Part shown: positions 1 through 11,600 of the stretch, in pieces | Numbering within the stretch: position 1 is the stretch's first letter | How the letters are laid out: each line of letters starts with the position of its first letter | Origin: Ixodes scapularis | Taxonomy: Eukaryota > Arthropoda > Arachnida > Ixodida > Ixodidae | NCBI RefSeq assembly: GCF_016920785.2 | Contig: NW_024609880.1 | Coordinates: 53,014,121-53,078,120 of the forward strand | Direction of reading: 5' to 3' | DNA: 64,000 nt | The notes under the pieces: model-generated | What the model saw: the letters and a program-made list of their open reading frames with translations, nothing else | What the model was told of the DNA's origin: nothing | Database searches by the model: none | Position numbers and translations under genes: made by a program

Positions 1-1491
1 GTCACGGACCACCACTCGCTCTGCTGGCTTGCGAACCTCAAGGACCCGTCAGGACGCCTCGCTCGATGGAGTCTACGACTACAAGAGTTCAACATGACTG
101 TGGTCTACAAGTCAGGCCGCAAGCACAGCGACGCCGACTGCCTGTCCAGAGCCCCCATCCAAACACCTTCCGGCAGCAGCAACGACGAAGACGACGAGTG
201 CTTCCTAGGTGCAGTGAACACCGACGACATGTCACGACGTCAAAGAGACGATCCTGAGTTGCGCGCGCTAATCGAGCACCTCGAAGGACGAGGGGGTACT
301 GTCCCCCGTGTCTTCTCGAGAGCCCTGCCGACTTTCGTCCTCCGACAAGGTGTACTTTACAAGGAGAACTTCGGAGACAACAGCACACCATGGCTGCTGG
401 TAATCCCCACCGACCTTAGAGCGGAGATCTTCCAAGCCTGTCACGACGACCCGACGTCCGGACACCTTGGTTACAGCCGTACGCTGGCCCGAATTCGTAA
501 AAGGTATTACTGGCCCAAGCTGCCGAAGACCGTTCACTTCTACACACGGTCCTGCCACGAGTGCCAGCGACGCAAGAAACCACCGACGAAGCCGGCAGGT
601 CTCCTGCATCCGATCGCTCCCCCGACCGTACCGTTCCAGCAGATCGGAATGGATCTACTTGGTCCTTTCCCACCATCGACGCAAGGAAACAGATGGATTA
701 TTGTCGCCACAGATTATCTCACACGGTACGCCGAAACGAAAGCCCTTCCTGTAGGGACTGCTGTGGAAGTCGCCAAGTTCTTTATCGAATCCATCGTCCT
801 CCGGCACGGCGCTCCCGAAGTTTTGATCTCAGACCGTGGATCATCGTTCATGGCCCAGCTGACGCAAGAAATCCTTCGTCTCAGCCACACCAGCCATCGG
901 CGCACAACGGCGTACCACCCGCAGACCAACGGGCTGACGGAGAGACTCAACAAGACCATCGCCGACATGATCTCCATGTACGTCGACGTGGAGCACAAGA
1001 CATGGGACGAGGTGTTACCGTACGTCACATTTGCCTACAACACGGCCGTGCAAGAGACCACCGGGGTGACACCCTTTCAACTGGTTCATGGTCGCAAAGT
1101 GACGACAATGCTGGACGCAATGTTACCCCACGAACCGGCTGTCGACGGAAGCGACGACGTCCAGGTGGTTGCCCAACGGGCAGAAGAAGTCCGCCAGCTC
1201 GCCAGACTCCGGATACAAGCCCAACAACGTATCGACACTGGCCGCTACAACCTTCGTCGCCGGGACGTCCACTTCCAGCCCGGAGACAGGGTGTGGGTAT
1301 GGACACCCATCCGCCGCCGTGGTCTCAGCAAGAAACTCCTGAAACGCTACTTTGGACCCTACAAAGTGCTTCGTCGGCTCGGTGATCTGAACTACGAGGT
1401 GATGCCCGACGGAACACGGACTTCCTCACGCCGCCCTCCACGACCGGAAGTCGTCCACGTCGTGCGACTGAAGCCGTATTACGCTCGATAG
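1..1491 (+). CDS. Ty3/gypsy pol, 3' part (RNase H tail and integrase), cut by window edge
   Basis: The frame is open from base 1 to a stop at 1489-1491. It begins inside the RNase H/connection region (VTDHHSLCWL, then KSGRKHSDADCLSRAP). An HHCC zinc-binding integrase domain follows (HDDPTSGHLGYSRT ... CHECQRR). The integrase catalytic core shows the first Asp in MDLLGPFPP, the second in LISDRGSSF and the Glu in NGLTERLNKTI. Near the C terminus there is a GPY/F-type module (RYFGPYKVLRRLG). Integrase inserts element cDNA into the host chromosome. Gag, protease and reverse transcriptase lie left of the window. The reading frame has no internal stop, so this copy may be fairly young. It is a different lineage from the element at 8663-13882, judged by sequence. 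Confidence 0.93.
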   Translation, partial: VTDHHSLCWLANLKDPSGRLARWSLRLQEFNMTVVYKSGRKHSDADCLSRAPIQTPSGSSNDEDDECFLGAVNTDDMSRRQRDDPELRALIEHLEGRGGTVPRVFSRALPTFVLRQGVLYKENFGDNSTPWLLVIPTDLRAEIFQACHDDPTSGHLGYSRTLARIRKRYYWPKLPKTVHFYTRSCHECQRRKKPPTKPAGLLHPIAPPTVPFQQIGMDLLGPFPPSTQGNRWIIVATDYLTRYAETKALPVGTAVEVAKFFIESIVLRHGAPEVLISDRGSSFMAQLTQEILRLSHTSHRRTTAYHPQTNGLTERLNKTIADMISMYVDVEHKTWDEVLPYVTFAYNTAVQETTGVTPFQLVHGRKVTTMLDAMLPHEPAVDGSDDVQVVAQRAEEVRQLARLRIQAQQRIDTGRYNLRRRDVHFQPGDRVWVWTPIRRRGLSKKLLKRYFGPYKVLRRLGDLNYEVMPDGTRTSSRRPPRPEVVHVVRLKPYYAR

Positions 1492-1642
1492 GACTGTGGA
1501 CCTTATGTGTTCCAAATGACTCTTTAGTTTACCGTCCTTTTTATTTGCTTTGTTTTGTTTTTGGGTTGCATCGGGACGATGCACTCTTTTAAAGGGGGGA
1601 GTAATGCCGCGCGCGCAGCTGGCCAAGTAGGCAGCGCGCGCG

Positions 1643-1696
1643 TGGCCTAACGGTTATCGCGCTTGCATTCCACGCTGAAAGCCAGGGTTCGATTCC
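1643..1696 (+). promoter_or_regulatory. tRNA-like internal Pol III promoter (A and B boxes) in the LTR
   Basis: TGGCCTAACGG (1643-1653) fits the A-box consensus. GGTTCGATTCC (1686-1696) is a perfect B box, 32 bp downstream. The surrounding 1637-1706 resembles a tRNA, but the acceptor stem pairs at only about five of seven positions and the T stem has a mismatch. This is therefore a tRNA relic or SINE head, not a working tRNA gene. Confidence 0.6.
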
Positions 1697-2023
1697 TGGA
1701 CGCGGAGGCACATTTTTGTTGACTCTGTAAAGTAATGTTCTGGTAAATTCGAGAACCATGTTGCTTGTTCGAGGTCGGAATGTTCTACACGCCGAACCTT
1801 CTACGCCGATTATTCCAGAAGACCACGCATGTACATAAGGGGCTCCGGGTGGCGAGCCACAGTCAGTTTTCGCCCAGCGTTCAACTCTGCTGCTACGCCG
1901 ACTTCGACGCCCGCGACGCTCCGTTATTATCTTTTGTACCCTTTTATTTTTGGCACAAGTTCGCCACATTAAACGTTTATTTCTTTCTGTTTATTTATTG
2001 TTTATTGGTCACCACCCGTGACA

Positions 2024-2523
2024 ATATGCTGACCCACACCTGACTTCCCCCTTTCCCCCTTCCCCCCTTCCCCAGAGATACCTGCGTCTGCCCTTACACC
2101 TCAACCGCTAGGGGCGCCCCGGTTTTGCACATTGTCCATTGCGTTCTCGGGAGAAAAGCATACTTTCAAAACGGGATGGTGCACGCGCGAGCCTGGCGTA
2201 TATAAAAAGAAACGGAAAGTGTAAATGTTGATATCTACATTGCAGTAATTTTTTTTCAAAATAAAACTGTGGCTGTTATGCACGAGTAAATGCTAGGCAG
2301 AGACGTCTTGATAACTTGCATTCATCATTCGTGGTTCATTGTTTTCTATCAAAATCGAGGTTGAAGAAAGAACACGAGCGCACGTCAAAGCCACGCGCTC
2401 GTGCCCATGCCTTTGTTTGCACTGCAGATGTTTGTGAGATGGAGTGTAGTGAGATCGCCCTAGTGCTTTTGTCATTTATTCTAGAATTTTCCTCATAACA
2501 AAACTATCTCTTTACCGTGATAG
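2024..2523. other. Unassigned sequence upstream of first visible GALNT exon
   Basis: I see no coding exon, RNA gene or mobile-element boundary here. It holds short pyrimidine tracts (2040-2075) and A/T-rich sequence, and is presumably intron. Confidence 0.5.
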
Positions 2524-2693
2524 CTGCAAGAAGTTGAAGTACAACACGGAGGGCTACCCAGATACAAGCATAATCATCGTCTTTCACAACGAAGCTTGGT
2601 CCACTCTGCTAAGGACCGTGCACTCGGCCATCAATCGCTCGCCGCGCCACCTTCTGCGGGAAATCCTGCTCGTGGATGACGCTAGCGAACGAA
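2524..2693 (+). CDS. GALNT exon a: start of catalytic domain
   Basis: Encodes CKKLKY...PDTSIIIVFHNEAWSTLL...LLVDDASER, the classic GT-A nucleotide-binding start. The acceptor is gatag before base 2524 and the donor gtaagt follows 2693. The exon enters with one base of a split codon and leaves one base (a) that is completed as Thr by the next exon. Confidence 0.93.
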
Positions 2694-5600
2694 GTAAGTT
2701 TACAGCGCCATATTTTTACTTCTTACAGAAAACGTTACATATCTTTAGTATACAGGGAGATATTTCCAGGTATTTTTAAGTGAGCTGAAGTTTCCATTCG
2801 TGCGACAAGGCTGGAAGTACGAAAAGGCTCATCATCGTTTTCGCGCGGCCAGCCGTGCACCTGTTGCACGACTGGCAGCTTTTGCGCACTATCGCGCTCC
2901 CCACGCGTGTTCAAAGCTGCTTTTTCATTTTTATTTACAGACTATTGTTTTTGTTGACGCTTAGCGAGTTTCCGATTGGGACAATGTTTCCCTTCACCAT
3001 TTAAAAAGTTAATTACCAGACTGTAAGCACAATTATCCAACTTATCGAGACGAGTGGATCCTTATATTATGTCCCCGTATAACTCACCTCCACAGACCAC
3101 GCTAGTGTATCTTTTACAGATCGTTTTAAAACAAATCTGTAAAGCCTAAAAAAGAAAAGAAAAAAAACACCTTGCATATGCACACTGTTACACGGAACCA
3201 GGGGCGCATTTAGAGGGGGGGTCCGGATGTCCTGACCCCCCTCTTGATTTTTACATGTGTAAAATTTAGGGCGTAAAACAAGGGAGAGGGGGAGGGGTTC
3301 CTAAACATATGGTACGCTGACCAACACCTGACCCCCCCCCCCCCCCCCCTCAGGAAATTCCTGCATCCGCCCCTGCACGGAACACTGGCCAAATCGCTCC
3401 TACGAAAAGATGCATCACATAGAAAAGAGTTGGAGTCATATATCGGTATCTGCCAAAGGGTCAATTTAGGAAGATTAATAACGTTCGATATAATATATAA
3501 CTTTTGAATCAGTAAAGTTATAGGCATGGTTTCAGTTAGAACATTTCTTGACACGCTCGAGAACCACTAAATTAGTGCACTTTACAAAAATATAAGGCCC
3601 GCCGAAAAATTTGTACTCGTTTTTAAGTTTCGGTTTCCTATCGAAACCGCATCGCAATGCCAACGGTCCTGCTCCTACGTAGCCAAAGCGACAATGTGTG
3701 AGGCCACGCACTCTTCGCAAGACGGGAGTGAGCCCTACAATCAAAGTTTATTCTTGCATCATCATTAGAACAGCACATCATTTCGCCGGTTCGTGCCACA
3801 GTTCCTTCTCTGCTAGGAATTTTGAAAGAATAATTGTTTTCTTTAAAAATGTTTTCAGACATTGATGAAGCACCCATTTCTTTCTATCATGGTGCGTTTT
3901 CATTAAAAATGTTATAATGTTATTTTCTTTAAAAATGCTATGTTAAATGATATAAAGAAATTATTCTTTCGGAGGTAAGGGAGCGTGTCAAAAGATGCGG
4001 GCTGGTCGCAAACCGAAACCTCTTGCATCAGCCAATCGGCGATTTCGTCGAAACGTCATAAAACGCTCCACGAGCCTGAAATCTTTCTAAAATTGTACGA
4101 TTGAGTGGTTTTCAGTGTTTCCCACGCGCGAACAGACAAAATTGTTCCGAGCTTAAAATGAATGTCGCAGCGTAGATATTGCGTTACTACACTCGGTTTT
4201 TTTTTTTTTTATGCATTTTACATTGGTTTTTTACCCTGAAAGATAAAGAAAGTTTTTCGCAAGTGCATTGTTCCATCAAAATCGTTCCTTCCTATCTGTA
4301 TTTGTCAGTGGTAGAGAGGACACAGTTTCTTTATTGCGAACTTCAAACCACAAGGCAATCCACAATGTGGAGTACCTTCTGCTTCTCCTCCTTCCACCCC
4401 TTGGTCTAAAACCCCTCCCCCTTGAAACAACAAAAAAAAAAATCCTATGAGCATATTATTTGGTTTATGTATGTTGGCTAATGTTTTGTGCGGTAACACA
4501 TACAGATGCACAAGAACAAAAACACGTGACTGCTGCATTTCCTTGTTTCTCTCTCCCGGTTGAAAAGCTGTAATCAGAACTGCAAATGCATATAATGTTT
4601 ATATAAAGCACCAGCATGAAATACCAAAATTTTTTGTTGGACAGTAAATAATTTGCAGAAGTGCCAATGGCATATGTTCATGCTGCCAAGGAGCCTGCAA
4701 TGTGACCTTTGCGACATTTACTATTGCATGCAGCCTTCCTGAAAGCACCACTCGATGAGTATGTTTCCAAGCTGCCTGTGCCCACTAAGGTAGTGAGGGC
4801 ACACAACCGGACCGGACTCATCAGGGCACGGCTGCTTGGGGCAGCACAGGCTAAGGGGAAAGTACTGACGTTCCTCGATGCTCACTGCGAGTGTACCAGG
4901 GGCTGGCTAGAGCCCCTCCTAGCCAGGATAGCAGAAGACAGGTGAGAACGGCTTCGTCGCAGCAACGCTTTGTAACAACACGTTTGCTATGTTTCTCTAA
5001 AAGATGTTTTTACAAGTATCTTTAGATGGATACAGGGAAGCACCATCAGAAGACTTAAAAACTGAATAAGCATATCGGACCTTCTTACAATATTCATTAG
5101 ACGGTTGGAAACCAGTGGTATGGCATAAACAGAGAGGAGTCTTCCCCAAGAGACCTTCACAGTTCAGTTGACTTTCAAAAACATTTAAACCCTATTCCTG
5201 CTTCATACTTAATTCCTGGCTAGCTATCATGTGGGTGTTTCAAAAACTACGTTTATACACTGATGATGGTATACAAGACAAAACAGAGGCTTAATAACTA
5301 AATAATGAAAAAAGCTGGTCGCCAATACCACCCGACTCTTTGGTTCAAGTTTGCCAGGCCAAACATATTATTAGTGGTGGCACATACACTTGGTTTGCTT
5401 ATATAAATAGTTTGTGCATAATTTTCAAAAGTTGATTTCGTATATTACCTGCCAGAGAAGAAATGTTTTCACATTATTGTGGCATCTTTTTGAATCAGTT
5501 GAAAGCCTATTAAGCACGAATGATACCAAGCTTTCTGCTTACATAGGACGAGAGTGGTCTGTCCTGTCATCGACATCATCAATGATGAAACCTTTGCCTA

Positions 5601-8600
5601 CGTCCGGAGCTTCGAGATGCACTGGGGAGCATTCAACTGGGAGCTTCACTTCCGCTGGTTCCCCGTGGGAGAGAGAGAACACAAACGAAGAAGCGGGAAT
5701 GCAACTGCTCCTTTCAGGTTGGTCAACGTCTTGCAACCCTCAGCATATGAGATTATAGGTAGGATTCCATGCTTTTGGAATTTATTTTTCGCTTAAAAAT
5801 CTGAGTTTATTTTTGTTAGATTCCCAATTCTCCGAAATTCGAAGCCTAATTTTACTGTGTTCTTATTTTCTTTGAAAATAAAAATAATGTGTGAACAAAA
5901 ACATATACTAAATTTATTTTAAAAAATCACTGGTATTGAAAAATATTTTGCAGCTGCATGTGACATTGAAACCCTTTCAATTGGCACTACTAAGTGTCCC
6001 GCGACAACTCTTGAAAACAAATGTTTTGCAATAAACTTTGGTACTTTGAAAGAGCCAAATTCCTGGTTGCATAAAACCTTCAGCTTTCCTCCTCATCCAT
6101 GAAATCAACAGGCTCACATCTTTCACTGTTACAAAAGCACAACCTCTCCTCCCTCTAACAAGCACCAATAGTATGGTTCAAACTGGAAACTGGAACAGAA
6201 GCTTTTAGCGGGGTCCAGAAGAGGTACATTGGCCCATTGTCATGACCAAACCTTGACGAGATAAATAGGAAATTCCCTTTTGTCAATAACCAAAGATAAA
6301 AACAAACCGGATTAGTATTTTTTTAAGACCAACACCGAGTAGTGACAAACTTTACTCGTAAAATATTGTCTTTTCCGGCTTTTCATTTTGCCATCATGAC
6401 CTTGGAATTCGGAAGTTTTCGGATAAATCCAAATTGTCAAAAATTTGACTGGCGGGTGTCTTTCGGAGTTCATCGGATTTACCTGAAAACAGGGAACCCT
6501 AGTTATAGGCAGAGTTGCTAATGGCAGCTACAATCCCCAACATGAGACAGGATCTATAGGACGTCGTGATGTCCCGTGGACTTGCACAAGACCACGCGTG
6601 AACTACGATATGCTATACTGGAATGATAACACTTAATTGTAATAAAGTGACAACAGGAGTGCAAAAGCTTTGACAAGTGCTTTGTTGCAGGACCCCGGTG
6701 ATGGCTGGCGGCCTGTTCTCGATAGACAGGGGCTACTTCTATGAAATGGGGGCCTACGACGACCAGATGGATATCTGGGGAGGGGAGAACATGGAGATAT
6801 CGTTTAGGGTATGTGCCACACGTACCAAGAACACTTGAGATGTGGGAAGGTTATAAACCTTACTTAAAGGGACACTGACACCCCCATTTTTTTTTTTGCC
6901 AGGCGATTCATAATGGTGTCAGAAGACTACCCACTAAATATTTTGCTACAGCATCACATATAGTTTTAATAAAGTAAAAAAAATGCAAATGCTCGAAACC
7001 GAAACCGAAACTGGACTCGTGAGGAAGAAGAAATATAGAGGAGAGCGGTGGCCAAAAATCGCGTGGCTGTGCAACTTTTTTTTTTTTTTTTAATTAACGT
7101 AATTGCAACTTTTTAGAAGCCGCAACAAATGGGTATCATTTTTTTTTTCATTTTTAATATTGAGTGTGTGCCTTTTATGGCCTACGGCTTTGATTATATT
7201 TGGTGGTTGTACCTAAACCCTTGAAAATGGCACGTGACCTCGGAGAAGAGAGTGAGTGCGACTCAAACCGGCCAGTCCTCGATCGACGGTTTTCGAGCGG
7301 AAAGAAAATAAATTTCGAGCCGCAAATTATGTTCCGTGTAGTTGGGCTCTCATGTGTCATGTACAAATGAAAACCTTGCGAGCATAAATACCCTGTCAGT
7401 GTCCCTTTAAAGCATTTTTTTTTACTAATTGGATGGAAGATGGATCTGGGTGATCCTCAGTGACCCACATATATTTCAAACAAAAAAATACTATACGCTG
7501 TTGCAAGATCAGCCATACATCCTCCATCTCCCCCAGCGCAAGCTTTCCACTTTTCATACCACTGCGGCGCATGAGCAGCAAAACGGGCAAAGCAACCAGC
7601 GCATGCTGGAGGCAGAGCATCAACTGTTGATCTTATGTTGCAGCAAAATATGATGTGCAACGAAGGCAATAAGATAAAGCCCCATGATGACTAGCTTCCT
7701 GACGCCATGTTGTGAGCCAGACAAGTATCGAAATTAACTACAAAAAGTTATGTTTTGCGACGAAACATTCACATATTTATGCCTCCTTAAACACAACAAG
7801 GTTGATCAGTTCTTGTTCAAGAACAAATTGGTGGCTTTACCGCAGTTGTAGCATTGTGCAAATATTCGAATAATAGTTTAGAATAATAGGCTATTCGATT
7901 TTCGCTGTGAGGTGAGCTGCAATATTTATACTTTTCTAAGTGTTGATCATGGAAGATTAAAGCCTGTCGAGTGCACTTCTCACCGAGCACCTGCGCACTA
8001 CGGGGAAGCAACACCCACGGAGCACCCGGGCATTGCTTCCCTGCAGTGCGCAGGAGCTCGGTGAGAAGCTCACTCAATGCGGCTAACCTGCCGCGGTTAA
8101 GCGCGAAACACATGTACGACGAAACCGTGCGATCCGACGTCCGACCGCGCAATACGACGGTCGGAGGCGAGGGTTTTCAACGCTCTCCGATGCTACGAAA
8201 ACCCTCTCCCCCCCAAGGTCATTCCGGCAGTCCGCACGTCGGATCGGAAGGTTTCGTCGTACATGTGTTTCGCGCTTTATGCGAGTTAGGCAGCGATGTC
8301 TTGAGAAGCCCGTGTTTATCAATCATAGTTTTTTTTTTTATCAAATTCGAAATGTAAGAAAAAATATTTGCATAAGCTAAGACAAACCCCTGAGACTGGA
8401 GAAACGACGAAGGAGGGCAACACAACATACAGTCTCAAACACAGCTGCGTTTGAGACTGCTTACTGTGTTGTCTTTCGTCGTCTCCCCAGTCTCGCGGGT
8501 TTGTCTTAAATCATGTTAAACCTTCACCAGCTCGTTCGCGCCCTAACGTTTTGTCCAATATTTCCATATAGCGAGCACATTAATAAATCCCCTCGATTAG

Positions 8601-11600
8601 GATAGCTGCAACAAACATATTTACATGCCACAGTTCATTTATAGGGTTCTTCGTTTTTGAGTTGTGAGCAGGCTCATTACTAGCGCCACCTGCCGACATC
8701 TTGTTGTTCACAAAGCCAAGCCTGGCCCAACCAGGGAACTCTAGACGACGCTCCCGCTATGCGATGTTCCCGCCATAACCGCCGTATGAATTTGCCATCG
8801 TTATTAAACCCTTTAAGTAACGTTTAACTCTGCCTCTGTCATCCGTACCCTCACATTTGGCGCAGTCGACATGTCAAGGAGCCTGGATGCCACTCGCCCG
8901 CCCGCACCGCCTGCCTAACTCGCCTGAAGAACGAGTCGCATCTTTTGTTTCGCCCGCTCGCCCGCCCGCCCGCCCGCCATGCCTCTTGTCAATTGGGCCG
9001 AAGCCACGCCAAGCGACCTCGCCGGTTTTACGGCGGAATACCTTCGCGACGAGTTGTCTCGTCGCAAACTTGACGTCGCCGGATCCAAGGAGGAAATCAT
9101 CCACCGCCTCCTGGACGACATCGCCCGAAGCCCCCCGCCACCGCCATCGACCCTGCCTCTTCCCGACTCGGCGGCCTCCGCAGAAGGCCCGCAAGAGTCA
9201 TCGCCTCTCCCGACTCTCGACCCGGCGCAGTCCACGCAGCTACTGACAAGCTTGTTGCAGCAGTTCCTGACCGTGTCTCAACGTGCACCAGCCCCTGTGC
9301 AGGTGACTACCCTGCCGGACTTGTCCGCGTCGCTTCCAACTTTTAGCGGCGATGGAGGTATTTCGGCCCGCCATTGGATCGAGGAGCTGGAGCGAACACA
9401 AGGACTGGCTTCCTGGGAGCCCTCGACACTTCTCGCAGTCGCTCTCGGCAAGCTTCGAGGCCCAGCCGCTAACTGGAAAGCTGTTTCTGGACGCCAGTGC
9501 CTAACTTGGGACAGCTTTAAGGCCGCCTTTCAGGCGCAGTTCGGTGATCGCCTTACGCTTCTGCAGTGGCAGCACAAGGTCACCACTCTGGTGCAGTCGC
9601 CTGCAGAGAGCCTCGTGAACTATTCCCTGGCAAAACTAAAACTCATTTCGAAATGCCCCGTTGTGCTGACTGATGCTCAGCGCATAGAGTATGCTGTTCA
9701 AGGCATCAATGACGAACATCTAGCGACATCCATCACAGCGCAGTGTCCTGCGACGGTCCCTGCATACATGGACATTGTAACACGACTCGACCAGACTTTA
9801 AGCCATTCTCGTTTAAGGTCAAACCGCACGGAGGCTGAAAGTGCAAGGCCACCAGTTGCCAAACCACACGCAACGCCTTCCTCTACTCAATCTTCAAATC
9901 GAGCTGAACGTGTGTCTGCCATACCACAGCGCATTTCGTCTCTTTCACAAGAACAGCAGGAGGCACGATACCTTGCCATCGCATCAAAACACGGAGCTCC
10001 CGCCCATCGCCCCGGCCAAGATTTGAGCAAGGCTGTGTGCTACAACTGCCGGCAGCTGGGTCACCTCTCCGCCAAGTGCACCGCTGCAAGGACCCCACGT
10101 AATCAGCAGCCAGCCAGCTTCAAGACCAATGCCCCTGCCATGTCCTGCCTCCAGAACTCTGAGCCACTTGAGGGCTCAATGGTCCAGTGTGCTGTAGTCC
10201 AAGCCGATGTCCCAACAATCGGCAAGGTTGACGCTTTCCCTGACAGTGGGTCTAAGTTGACCATATTGTCGCAAGAGCTTATCGGAACCTTGAGCTTGCT
10301 ACCATGGACAAAGCCACCCATTGCTGTCGTTGGTGGCAGCACAGTTGTACCAACTGGTACTCTGTGCACTCGCATCTCCGTTGGTCCCATCTCTGCCGTC
10401 GTGGAGGTGATGGTACTTGCGCGCAACCCACTGCCTCTGATCCTCGGAGAGGACTGGTTCGAAGCAGCACATGCAGAACTTGTTGTGAGGCCGCCTAATC
10501 CAACTGAAATTCGCCACCCCAGCTCAGGTGCCGTCTTGTTGTGCCAGGAGAAGGTGTTGCCGAGGATGTCGAACGCTGTCCTTCTCCACACCCTGACTTC
10601 TTCCCCGTTTGCACCGACTATCCCTTCGACAGGTGGTCTCCAACTTGAGCCTCTCCCAGATGACAACCAGCCCTTGTGGCTGGCTCTGGCATGCCATGAA
10701 AAGTCGCCCCAGCCAGAGCGTGATTCTCCAAAAACATGTAGCCCGAACAGTTTCGAGAGAAACAAGACAAGTTCTATTCTAAACGAAGCCCAAATTGGCA
10801 CAGAGCTACAGCCAGAAGAGTCTGCTGCGATTCAAAATGTCCTGCAGCGACACATTGCTCTCTTTGCTACAGACGACAACGACTTGGGACTCTATGAAGG
10901 AGCACAGCACGCCATTGACCTCGTTCCAGACGCTGTACCCTACAGTCGGCAACCGTATCGGTATGCTGCTGATGACCGACAGTTTATTGAGCAGCAAACT
11001 GATGAGCTCCTGAGGAAGGGCATCATAGTGCCGTCTTCTAGCCCTTGGGCCTTCCCCATTGTCATTGTTTCTCGTGGAAGCAAGAAACGACTGTGTGTAA
11101 ACTACATCCCACTTAACAAGGAGACAATCAGTGTCGCTCAGCCGCTTCCCCGTGCCGAGGACATTATGGACGACATAGCAGGTTGCTCGCTGTTCGCCTG
11201 CCTTGACCTGAGGTTTGCCTACTGGCAAATACGAGTGCGCCCGGAAGACCAGCTCAAGACGTCTTTCATTACGCATCGTGGCACGTTCCAGTGGACAAGA
11301 ATGCCATTTGGACTCAAAAATGCCCCTGCCACATTTCAAAAAGCCATGCAAGCAGTCTTCGAGCAGCTTCGATCCCGACACCCCAAGTGTGGAGTTCGTG
11401 TGTATCTGGACGATGTCCTGCTCTTTGCCACCAATTTTCACGAGTTCATCGACTTGCTCGAAGAAGTCCTCGCACTGCTACAGACAAGTGGATTTAAAGT
11501 TTCGCTAACTAAGTGCCAGTTCGCTGTACCATCATTGACGTTCCTAGGCTACGTCCTCTCCAAAGAAGGGAAACGACCCAACCCAGCAAAAGTGGAAGCC

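Larger units (their letters stand above)
1..2023 (+). mobile_element. Ty3/gypsy retrotransposon, 3' end with probable LTR
   Basis: A purine-rich tract (aaaggggggag, about 1591-1601) after the pol stop looks like a polypurine tract. The probable 3' LTR runs from TG at 1605 to CA at 2023, about 419 bp. It holds a TATA-like acataagg near 1834. The boundaries are inferred from TG...CA ends only, because the 5' LTR is outside the window. Confidence 0.7.

Noticed and set aside
561..1385. 274-codon + frame overlapping the gypsy integrase
   Set aside because: Shadow frame of the integrase coding sequence in another phase; Arg/Pro-rich composition and no domain.
1637..1706. Functional tRNA gene
   Set aside because: Acceptor and T-stem pairing fail at several positions and the anticodon arm is unclear; only the Pol III boxes are good.
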